Below, in pieces: positions 1-10,500 of a DNA stretch of 64,000 nt (position 1 is its first letter; each line of letters opens with the position of its first letter). A program made the translations under genes and the position numbers. Source of the stretch: Anarhynchus alexandrinus (Eukaryota > Chordata > Aves > Charadriiformes > Charadriidae); NCBI GenBank assembly GCA_008711295.1, contig VUYV01000036.1, positions 3,903,562 to 3,967,561 on the forward strand. The letters run 5' to 3'. The notes below the pieces were generated by a model that made no database searches, was not told the DNA's origin, and saw nothing but the letters and a program-made list of their open reading frames with translations.

Positions 1-3000
1 GTTACAAGACCGATAGATCAAAAGTATTTCTGATGCAAAGCTCAGTGACGCTGAAGTTGGATGCTGCTAGGCTTGGCATAAACTTTTTTGGGGAGCTTCT
101 TAATGTCTTAAAATCCAAAATCTCATTTTCTAAAGCATCTTTTGACTTTCTGGGTAGGATTCACGTAGTCTTATTTCTGCCTAAGCCGCTATTTAGGTAA
201 AGTGGTGTACCCAAATGTCAGTCAGTGAATTATGGAAGGTGGTAAGAATGGATTTGAGTCCACAAAACCTAAACAATACCTAGAACTCAGACCACCTACC
301 ATTAATATTTCTGTGTGTTCAATGTTTTACACTACATTCCTACTCTATAGACAGGCAGCACCACTCTTGCTCTTCTTAAAAGCCATGGTCAGTTGGACAC
401 TATTATTTATGCCCGCAATTCCTCCCTAGCAGGCAGATATAATGGCCTTTTTCTTACATCTCCTTCATAGTACTTCAAGGAAAATGCAAAATGCAGGTAT
501 CTGTTGACACAAACTACACTTGCAGGAAGGAGAGAGTGAACCAGACTCTTTGCCAGATCCTTCCACAGAACATTTATTCACAATTTGCTGTTTACAGGAT
601 TAGGCAGTTGTCACCTCCCCACTTAAAAGAATCTCCTATCCACACCTAAGATGTTCTTTTCCTTGCATTCATCTTTGAAGAAATGATACGCAAGTCGTTG
701 TCTAAAACTGCCATTCATGAATACTTGTTCTGGCTGGATTTAGCACTCGAGATACTAAAAGAAATCAGTGCCAAGTTTCTTACTGCTTCTTCATCAAAAT
801 CTCAAACCAAGTAATAAACATAATGCAGGAAGTATCTCTGAAATGCCCATCATTTGTTCCAAAATACAAGGAAGGATATGTGATTTTTGTTCTGCTTTTG
901 TTCAATTCTCTGGTTGTAGGGTTAGGCCTGGAAGAACAGACTTTTTTTTTCCTTTTCTCTTTTTGTCCCAATTGCATATGACAGTCTGTTGATAGAGAAA
1001 AATCAAAGAAATGGATCTGGGTCAAATTGTCATCCCTAGTGCCCTGAATTGGTGCTGCGGAAAGACACCATTTGCTACAACCATAAGGCTCTGTAAATTC
1101 CAGGATGCTAGACTTATTTTTAAAGAAAAAAAAGTAAATCAGTAAAGTAGGATAGCAGCAGTAAACTTCTACTTTTTGGAGACACCTTCTGTCCAGTTAA
1201 TAAATGAAGCTCTCTCTAGGAGAACCTTACTTGTTCATTTTAAAGACCAGCAAGAAACTTCTGGTTGCCTGGACTTAACTCCTTTCCCTAGCCTGCATTC
1301 AGCATAGGAGGTTCTTGGACTGTTCTGCTACTGATTTTGTACTTCAGAAACCAAAACACAGTATTGATCTCTGCCTCTTTGATAGCAGAATGTGTGCAGG
1401 GAATGGGGGAAACCGCCTGCAAACAAACAAACAAACAAACAATGAAATTCCTTAAGAAAAATTGGACTTTCTTGTAAACCAAGAGAACCATCCTTAGCTA
1501 AGTCCCAACACTAAGCGTGCAGCAAAAAAGAAGAATGAATAAATGGTATGCTTTCTGAGTTGCAGAAAGAGAACTGTTCACTTAAAGAGGAGAAATATGA
1601 GTAACAGGATGAGTACTGCCTTTTTTAAATATCTACGACTGGTTATGGACGCCAGCTCTCAAAGCTGAGTGGTCTGAAGGGGGAAAAACCCCTCGCTGCT
1701 TCGGGGCCAAGCCTGAGCGTGGGCTGGTTCCCCCGCAGCAGCCTGTGCCTCACCATCCCTGCCCAGGCAGCCATTTGCTCTCCACAAAATGACTGCTAAT
1801 TTATAAGCAGCGGGGACAATTAGGGAGGTTGAATTCAAGCACAGTCCTGAATTCCAAGCTAACATATAGATCAAGACTGAAGGTACAGGTCAAATTTAAA
1901 GCTTGAAGGCATTGATCTAAATTATTGCAGGCTCATGAGAGGCAGTGCTGAAAACTACCATTTCAGTAATACATAATATTGCCATCTACTAACATTTGTA
2001 TAAAAACAAATTATTTTTTCATATACCACCCCAAAGGATGATGTACATTTTCACTGCAAATGTCTCACAGATTAACTGAAAGACCAAAAGACCTGTGCTG
2101 TCTTCTGTACATCTGGGTTTAGAATAATGAATACAAGGTGAGAAGAGGCCACATAGAAGCTTTCCACAAACACAGCTTAAGCAGCAGAAGCAAAAAAGAT
2201 CCACAACAAAGCAGCTGTTTAAAGGGCATATGTGCTTACACACAAAAGGACAGTTAAATGAGTTTGCAGAACTGATCTTTTTTACATGACTTCATCATGG
2301 CAACCATCAGATTTAAGATGTGTGTCTTTGACATTGCATCAGTGGGTACTTGCAAACATGCCTGAGAAATCTGGAAAACTGATTGCATAACTAAGGAAAA
2401 AACAAACATGCAAACATAGTAAAAATTTATTTCCTTCCAGTACTAATTGAGCCGTTTGAAGTCTCAGGCTGGCCTTTTAGCATCACTGATTCAATCCTAA
2501 CACTTAGACCAGAAGCAGCTTGGTGCAAACCTACGGTTGTGATCCTGTTGTGATGTTCATCATCTGCTGTCTGGCAGTGGAAGTGCATCATGCATGTGGT
2601 TGTGCCCATCTCCCGTTCTCTGAAAGCTGGCTGTCAGGGTAGGCTTTAGAAAAGGGCATACAAGGGGCAGCATTGACTGGCTGCAAGGTGTCTGGAGGGC
2701 TTTCTGTTGCTATATCCTTGGAACGTGTCTCACACTGGAGTAAGGTGAAATACATCTTGAAGAGGACTGTACTCTGCATTTATACGCAGACATGCAATAC
2801 TGCCTTTTGTGTCTCTTTGGTATGGGATGATTACCCGCAAACAGGCTGTTCACGCAGATATCGCTGCAGTTCTGTGGCGGTGGGGAATATTGCTTTTCAG
2901 CGAGCGTATGTTGAGAGTTATGCTTGGGAAAAGCTCTTCAAAAGCTCACAATCTGCTTTCCACAGTCTTTGTAACAATATTAACCATTTTGCCATGAAAC

Positions 3001-3959
3001 TATTTTTTGTCCTTAGACGCCTAATGCTTTTTTTTTGGTTGCAGTTAAAACAGACCGCAGGCCTTGAAGAGCAATCATCCACTTTATCACCAGATGCACA
3101 AGACAGGGTCCACCAGCCCTTTTTCTCTCTCTTCATTCTGGCTTTCCTGCCCCATCTTGCATAAAGGGCTGGTAGCTCTCATGCTCCATTAACATCCCCA
3201 AAATGTTCAGAGGCCAGATAGACACATGACTGGTCCAACACTAGTCCAGTATTTGATTTTGTTGACCTGTGGGAGATTCATCAGTGCAGAAATCTTTCTG
3301 ACCGTATGCCAGCTTTTTGGGCAATTTAGCCTACAACCTTCAGTGTTGGACATGAAAAGCACAGAGAGATGAAAACTTCTCAAGCAGATAAGGATACAGA
3401 TTTTCTGGAATCAACTCCCTCCTCTCTCAAACTGCATAGCATTCATAAAGTGTGGACCCTGACTCCATCTCTTAGCTGGAGATTTTCACCACCCCCATGT
3501 AAAACACCTTGTTTCATACATCAGTTACAGGTAATCAGTATGATCGAGAAGAAATGCTATTGCTACTCGGTGGCACAGAGAACTGAAAACGATTTTAACC
3601 AAGGAAAGAGTACCAGTGAGGTAGTCCCTTCACTAGCATGTGTGAAGAAGTGGGAATTCAATCTCAACAGTTCTTCTTCCCCAGAATTACTGTTTTTCAT
3701 ATGACAACAGCCTGAATCATTTGCGTAGGATCGTAAAAGCAAGATTTTCTTTTCTGCATGTGCTTTAATTGTTGCCAGATATTTCACTCTCCTGTGTAGT
3801 CTTCTCTCCTGGGGTACAATGACACAGCTTCTCAACCTGGGAATTTGTGAGTGTCCTGCTTTTCCACTGTGATTCAGTAATATGGAAGAACTTAAGTGTT
3901 CCTGGTATGTAGCCCCAGTAAACAAGAAGTTGGGAATCACAACAGCGAAGGGTTAGTTC
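1..3959. other. gene-free unique DNA
   Basis: AT-leaning single-copy sequence with stops in all frames. The longest frames (2673-3164 on plus, 3563-3940 on minus) have no recognisable domain, no clear codon signal and no conserved motif, so I do not call them genes. The only simple repeat is (AAAC)5 near 1.4 kb. A CR1 element begins directly after this stretch. It is probably intergenic or intronic. Confidence 0.6.
1421..1440. repeat. (AAAC)5 microsatellite
   Basis: Five perfect tandem copies of the tetranucleotide AAAC. It lies in unique sequence, not at the tail of a recognised retroelement. It may be polymorphic. Confidence 0.9.
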
Positions 3960-6055
3960 ACAGAATCACAGGATCACTGAATGGTTGAGGTTAGAAGGGA
4001 CCTCTGGAGATCATCTTGTCCAACCGCCCCACTCAAGCAGGCTCACCTAGAGCAGGCTGCGCAGGACCACATCCATAGGGCTTTTGAATATCTACAAGGA
4101 GGGAGACTATGCAATGCCTCTGAGCCAGTGTCTGTGTCAGTGCTCAATCACCCTCAAAGTAAAAAAGTTGATGTTCAGACAGAGCCCCCTGTGCTTCAGT
4201 CTGTACCATTGCCTCTTGTCCTGTCAGCAGGCACCACCAAAAAAGTCTAGCTCCATCTTCTTTGCACCCTTCCTTCAGGTATTTATACCCATTGATGAGA
4301 TATCACCTGAACCTTCTCTTCTCTAGGCTAACCAGTCTCAGCTGTCTCAGCCCTTCCTCATAGGAGAGGTACTCCAGTCCCTTAATCATTTTAGCCCCTT
4401 GCTGGCTCATGTTCAACTTGGCGTTCACCAGGACACCTAGGTCCTTCTCTGCAAAGCTGCTTTCCAGCCAGTTGATCCCCAGTATGTGCATGGGTTTGTT
4501 CTTTCTCAGGCACAGGACTTGGCACTTCCTTTTTTTGAACTGTATGAGTTTCCTGTCTCCCCATTTCTCCAGCCTGTCCAGGTCCCTCTGGATGGCAGCA
4601 TGACCTGCTGGGATATCAGCCACTCCTCCCAGTTTTGTGTCATCAGAAAATTTGCTAAGGATACACTCTGCCCTATCATCCAGATCATTAATGAAGATGT
4701 TGAACAGGATTGAACCCAATATTGATCCCTGGGGTAAACCACTAGTGACTGGCTTCCAGCTGCATTTTGCACTGCTGATCAGCACCCTTTGGGCTATTCA
4801 GCTGATTCAAGTCCACCTCACTATCTGCTTGTCTGGCCCATACTTCATCAGCTTCTTTATGAGGATGCTATGGGAGATGGTGTTGCAACCCTTCCTGAAG
4901 GCAAGGTAGACAATATCCACTGCTCTTCCCTCATAGATGTTTATCAGGTTGGTCAAGCATGACTTTCCCTTTGTGAATGCGTGCTGACTACTCCAAATCA
5001 CCCTCTTGCCCTTCATGTGCCTGGAAATGGTTCCTAGCATTAGTTGTGCAGGGGTTGAGGTGAAGCTGACTGGCCTGTAGTTCCCTGGGTCCTCCTTCTT
5101 GTCCTTCTTGAAAACAGGAGTAAGATTTGCTTACCTCCAATCCTCAGGCACCTCTTCGAGTCACCGCAATCATGCAAAGATTATCAAGAGTGACCTCATA
5201 AAGACATCAGCCAGCTCCCTCAGCACTTGTGGATGCCTACCATCAAGGCCCATAGACTTATCTATGTCCAGCTTGCTAAAGTATTCCCTGACATGATCCT
5301 TCTCAGCCAAGGACACATCTTTCTCCCTTTCCCCTGGTCTTCAGGGGCTGGCATTTCTGGAGGCTGGTCTTGCTAGTAAAGACTGAGGCAAAGGAGGCAT
5401 TCAGTCCCTTAGTCTTTTTCACGTCCTGTGTCACCAGGGCTCCTGCCCCTTTCAGTAACAGGCCCACATATTCCCTACTCTTCCTTTTGTCACCTATGTA
5501 CTTACAGAAGCCCTTCTGTTACCTTTGTCATCCCTTGCCAGATTCCACTCCAGTTGGGCTTTGGCTCTCCTAACACTATCCTTGCATGCTCAGACAGTGT
5601 TTCTGTTTCTCCTGGGTTACCTCTCCCAGATTCCACCTTCTGTATACTTCCTTTTTGTATTTCAGTTTTGTCAGAAGCTCTTGTTCATCTATGTGAGCCT
5701 CCTGACATGTTTGCCTGACTTCCTGATTGTTGAGATGGACTGCTCTTGAGCTTGGAGGTGGTGATCCTTGAATATCAACCAGCTTTCTTGGACTTCTCTT
5801 CCCTCCCGGGCCTTATCCCATGGGACTCTTTCAAGCAGATCCCTGAAGATGCCAAAGTTTGCTCTCCTGAAGTCCAGGCTTGTGATCTTGCTTTTTGCCC
5901 TGCTCCCTTCTCTCAGGATCCTCAACTCCACCATCTCATGGTCACAGCAGCCAAGGCTGCCTTTGACCTTCACATCCCAAATATATCATTCTTTATTGAG
6001 TATGAGGTCCAGCAGAACACCTGTCCTCATTGGCTCCTCTATCACTTGTGGTCAG
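3960..6055 (-). mobile_element. CR1 LINE, 5'-truncated, minus strand (copy A)
   Basis: The plus strand opens with the reverse complement of a CR1 3' end: an AGAATCAC-type tail, then the GAAGGGACCTCTGGAGATCATCTTGTCCAACC segment type that marks avian CR1. The 3' UTR gives way at about 4.3 kb to the C-terminal end of ORF2, and reverse-transcriptase and linker coding continue to about 6055, where similarity fades. About 2.1 kb is present against roughly 4.5 kb for a full CR1, so ORF1 and the endonuclease are missing. Such 5' truncation is the usual outcome of target-primed reverse transcription. The 5' limit is judged by eye and could move by tens of bases. Confidence 0.93.
4303..5973 (-). pseudogene. 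CR1 ORF2 remnant (linker and reverse transcriptase), copy A
   Basis: Minus-strand coding debris of the CR1 ORF2 polyprotein, which in an active element carries an apurinic-type endonuclease and a reverse transcriptase. From 5973 to 5689 the frame encodes the linker (GCCDHEMVELRIL, SWLIFKDHHLQAQE). From 5040 to 4807 it encodes the RT fingers (QHAFTKGKSCLTNLI) and motif A, and from 4785 to 4303 the palm (TSGLPQGSILGSILFNIF) and catalytic motif C as FSDDT. It is clearly dead. The frame is lost between 5689 and 5040, and two in-frame TGA codons lie at 4807-4809 and 4798-4800. Motif A reads VYLAFRKG, with alanine where the catalytic aspartate belongs. About 63 codons are missing after LNMSQQ near 4.39 kb, compared with copy B in this window. 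Confidence 0.92.
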
Positions 6056-7371
6056 ACTGATCTATCTCAACCAGTTTTATATGCCTACAATGGAGATAAG
6101 CTATGCTAAGAACCCAAGGGCCATTTTATGGTTAGTGGAAATAAAGAGGGACTTTTGGGATGCAGTTCATCCAATCTATTTTAAACTTCTACTTCATAGT
6201 GAACTGAACCCCAGTTAAAATTGCTTATTTATCTCCATCAGCTATAAACAGTTCAGAGGGTAACTAACGCACAAGTAGACAACCGTATTTGGTCATAAGG
6301 TCCTATCCCCAAAGACACTTTCTGTCTGTGTGTTCATTCTAGTTTGTTGAAGATTGAATTTTCATCTTTCAAAATTAATTTTATTCTCTGTTGAAACCAG
6401 AAAATGCCCTTATATCCTCCCATTTGCCATTTAGAATTGCATAGAAAATAGATGAGACTAAAAAGCAGAAGAATATGAAAAATGTGTCATAAATTCAGGT
6501 CCCTTTAATGAGAAACTGGTCATCAAAATAAGGACATGCCATTAACACAAAATCACATACACCAGATTTCACAGACTTTCACCTTCTCTGTAATCAGCTG
6601 TTCTGATATAAATAGCAAAATTAGCTCTAAATGCTCGATATGAAATGCTTAAGTCATATAATAATTGTATTTATATATGTACATATAAACATTAGTATGA
6701 ATATGTACTGATATATATCAGTATGATACACACATGTAACAATATTTGTACACACACAATATGAAAATGAAACCATTTTTAAAATTATAACTTGTGGTAA
6801 CAAAAAAAGTAAGTTCCATTTCTTTTTCTATTTGGAGGTAGTATGTAGAACAAAGTAAGTTTATGCCAATTTACATTATCCTTCTAAAAATCCATTTCTA
6901 GCACTGGAAGAACATATTGACAAAAAGAAAAAACTCATATTTTAGAAGCAAAACACACAAACAAAACCATAAAAAATAGCTGATGTATAAAGTCTAGGCA
7001 GGACTGGCACATTTTAGTCTATTGAGAAAAGCTATGGCATGTTTTAGAATGGTCATTATGTAAAAAGAAAAAGAAGACTGATGAAGTACATCAGAATAAA
7101 TTAGATGCTTAGGAAAATAAGTGCATTTGGAAAAGATTTTCTAAAATAAAGTTCTTCAGTTCTTCACTTAAATTCATGCTGAACACATTGTACTCCTTCA
7201 CTAGCTAAAACAAGAACTAGGCACAGAAAATGTGTCTGTAGAATGTAACTCACTCCCCTTGCTGAAAATTAACTATTTTGTCTCACTGGTGCTATTACTA
7301 AATAGGTGTGAATAAGACATACCAAAGTATTCCTAAAGACAAAGCCTAAAGGGAATCTGAATTTTAGAACT
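6056..7371. other. gene-free AT-rich stretch
   Basis: Very AT-rich unique sequence with no coding frame of note. The 6.66-6.75 kb part is dominated by TA steps and holds the two perfect palindromes listed separately. Nothing else is recognisable up to the next CR1 fragment. Confidence 0.6.
6674..6723. repeat. pair of perfect AT palindromes
   Basis: TATATGTACATATA at 6674-6687 and TACTGATATATATCAGTA at 6706-6723 are each their own reverse complement. They lie 18 bases apart in TA-rich DNA. Such sites can extrude as cruciforms or simply reflect decayed TA microsatellite; the sequence alone does not decide. Confidence 0.7.
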
Positions 7372-7532
7372 GAATCACAGAATGGTTTAGACTGGAAGGG
7401 ACCTCTGAACATCACCTGGTCCAACCCCCCCGGCTCAAGTAAAGCCACCTAGTGCAGGTTGTCCAGGACAACACCCAAATGGCTTTTGAATGCCTCTGAG
7501 GAGCGACACTCCACAACCTGGCTGTGCTACTT
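7372..7532 (-). mobile_element. CR1 3' fragment, minus strand
   Basis: On the plus strand a GAATCACAGAATGGTTTAGACTGG start leads into the GAAGGGACCTCTGAACATCACC and TCCAACCCCC blocks of CR1, then the reverse complement of the last ORF2 codons (the region ending CCACAACCT). About 160 bp of 3' UTR and ORF2 end survive. Similarity stops abruptly near 7532, consistent with 5' truncation. No useful coding potential remains. Confidence 0.88.
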
Positions 7533-10500
7533 CATGTTTTCAATCTGTGATTAAGAGGTGAATATAAAAGGTATTTTCAGTGATAATCTAATATGATGTG
7601 TGTTTTTAATATACCTGAGAAAAGGAAATTAATAAGTAAAATGTAGACCATATGACAAACCAAGATATTATAGACAGTAGCAGAACTAGTATTAGAGCTG
7701 TCAGAGAATATTTCTAATAAGAAATGATTCCACACTTATATGGAATGGTAGAGCAACTAAACAGTATACTTTGGAGGAATGAGTCACAACAGGCGACAGA
7801 TTGTGAAAGCTGTGTAACTGCAGGTATATGTCTGGCCCCATTTCTTGCAGTTGCTGTATGATGATGGCGTATTTTTTACATACTTCCAGTCACCACTATT
7901 GCACAGTAAAGGTGAGTCTGATGAGTCTCAAGCACAACTGATGCAGTGGTGTATGCTTGGATCTGCGGAGAGCTTATATTAAAGATTAAATCCCCTGAAT
8001 ATTTGGATAGGTGATTTAGAGATAATTCTGACTGGCTGAGCAGCAAGTCCCTGTTGCATTGTACAGTGGGTCCACCCTCAACCAGGACAGGGACTTTGCT
8101 GGATCTTGGCACTGCCCAGAGCTCCTGCATTTGCCCCCAGAACAAAGGTGTAAGAAGAGAAGGGACCAGTGCATGTGTAAGCCTAGCTCTGTTGTGGGGA
8201 TGCATATCTGGACTAAGGATCACAAAGATCCCACTGGATCTGCCAGTTTGGATGGGTTTTGAGATGTCTGCTCCAGGACAAGCTATTCTTTCCTTCAGAA
8301 AGTTTACACTATTCCCCACCCTTCATGACCCCGCTGGGTTATTTCAGTGACCCTCTACATCCTGATTTCCAACTCTGTTCCCCTCTTGTCCCTTATATGG
8401 GTGCACTGGGCGTGAGACCAGTACTGATTTTGTTCCTGGTTTTGAAGATCAGAAACAGCGCTTGGTGGAAGAGTTTGGAATTCTTCTGGCAATTCATTGC
8501 CTGCCACTCACTGTCCAAAAAAATAGTTAAGAGAGAGCAGAGTCACTAAGAGCTGTTTCAGGCCCTGGGTCAAATTGCTTTAGGCTTCTCACACTTCTCA
8601 ACAGCTCTGACAGAATCTTATCAGAAGCCCTCTGGGCAGAGAATTGTTGTGATTATAGGTGGCTTTAATATGATAAAACTGAAAAAACATTTTAACATGC
8701 AGTTGTTACGTGCCACCAACCTATGTATTTAATGTTTCTCCACTAAATTGTCTTATCTTCTTCTCCTTAGCTCCAACTGGCTTCTGCTGTAAATATGCTT
8801 TTCTTAAGTTACGTTCCATTAAAGGAAATTCTTGGAAGCTGTGTGCACCTGAATTATCCTGGTGTAATTCTACATTTGTTTGTCTTCCATGAAACCAGAC
8901 GTGAGTTTGGCCCCATCCGCTTAGGCTAGTCATCATTACTGTATTTCACCTCTTCTCTGCAAATATTTTTATTGTGTTCCTGCTAGCATGAGAAAGGATT
9001 CTGTAGAATTCATTAGGTTATTGTACTTGGCTGTGCAAAGAGCAGTGTAGGAACACGAGAAGAAGATTAGGAGTTTGAAAGAGATGACTTTTCACCAGAA
9101 AAAGCAGATTCCACCTAAGAATCACAACTACACTTAAACAGCTAAATACTTTTATAAAATTGGTTCTTAGTAATTCTGGCACAACACGTGCTTCTTTTCT
9201 CCAAAGTCAACAGGAGCTTTTATCTCTGTCTTAAAAAATCCTTATTATGCTCACAAAGGAATAAATATTAAAGGATCTAAGAAAATATTGCTTAATCCCA
9301 GTGGGAAAAGTGTTTCTTTGTGGTAACTTAGACAGAAGAGCAAAGCTGTATTTTTAGGACTCCCGATTCTCTGAGATGATAAGACCTGATGCGATGAAGC
9401 TTCTAACAACGGATTGCGATAGGCAACAGCCTGCCAGTTTACAGAGGGAAAGATTAATCAACTGCAGTAGCCTCTCCCAGGCTTTCCCAGGTAGGACAGG
9501 AAACGCTGAACCAAGTCAAAAAGAGAACATGGCAGATGTAAGAAACGGAGAGAAACAACAGGTCGCTAGCAAGCTGCCTCTCCTTGGGGAGCCACTGATA
9601 TCTAGATGCATATTCCTTCAAAAAGCAAAGAAAAACCCGCTCTATTTTAGCTGGCCCAGCAAAGGTGTTTCTCTCTCCTCTTAACTGCTGTTTTTTTTTA
9701 AACTAAGATGCTGTTGCTGAAGCAGTGAGGTTGGTTCAGCCCGAAATAGGTCATTAATTCTTGCTTTATCTTTAATAGTCTCTTGCTCTGTTTAAGGTAA
9801 GTAACACAAATGTTCATTTCAGGGTCTGCATTAGGTTTCTCATTAAGCGGTCATCTTGGTTTGAAGCTCAGTAACTGATCATCATTGGTCTTTTTTCAAT
9901 CCCAGAATATGAAAAATGGCACCCTCAGCCTTCTGCTCTCCTGCAGTTGAGTAACAAAACAGCTGCAGCCGTGTCAGCTACGGGCACAGCGTGATGTTCT
10001 CTGCCACAAGTTGCCTTTTCATTCCAGGTCTTTCAAACCTTTATAATATTTTCTGAAGGTATTGACGTGCTTGGTATCAGGGACCATCTCTTCTCTTTCT
10101 GCACAGCATCTGGCTGATGGGTCCCCCATCCAGGACCAGGTCTCACAGGTTTTATAGTGATATTGTAATAACAACTGTAGCTAAGACTCAATGCCACCCA
10201 GTCGCTGGGTTTGCTGTAGCCAAGTCTACAGAGGTGTTGTATAATTTCTGTCTTGGGGACTGTCAAGAAAACAAGTTGCTTAGTAGGAATGATTAGGAAA
10301 TATGTCAATCTTTCTTAAATAAATAGTCAAGGCTAACTTTCAGGTTCCTTAGCTGCCCAAAGTTTCCCGAAAGACAGCAGGAACATTTCTTTCTCTCCTT
10401 AGAAATGGTGTCACCGGGATGTCCTGATTGACATCTTCCAGCAGCAATCTAACCACAATCATCTTCAACCTTCAGCAGCTTCTCTCTTCTGTAGTCCTAA

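Noticed and set aside
2673..3164. 163-codon plus-strand open frame
   Set aside because: No domain, no plausible codon pattern, contains a poly(T)-encoded hydrophobic run, and other frames overlap it on both strands. Length is within chance for 64 kb when splicing is ignored.
4637..6109. Plus-strand frames across CR1 copy A
   Set aside because: They are antisense shadows of the minus-strand CR1 ORF2 remnant.
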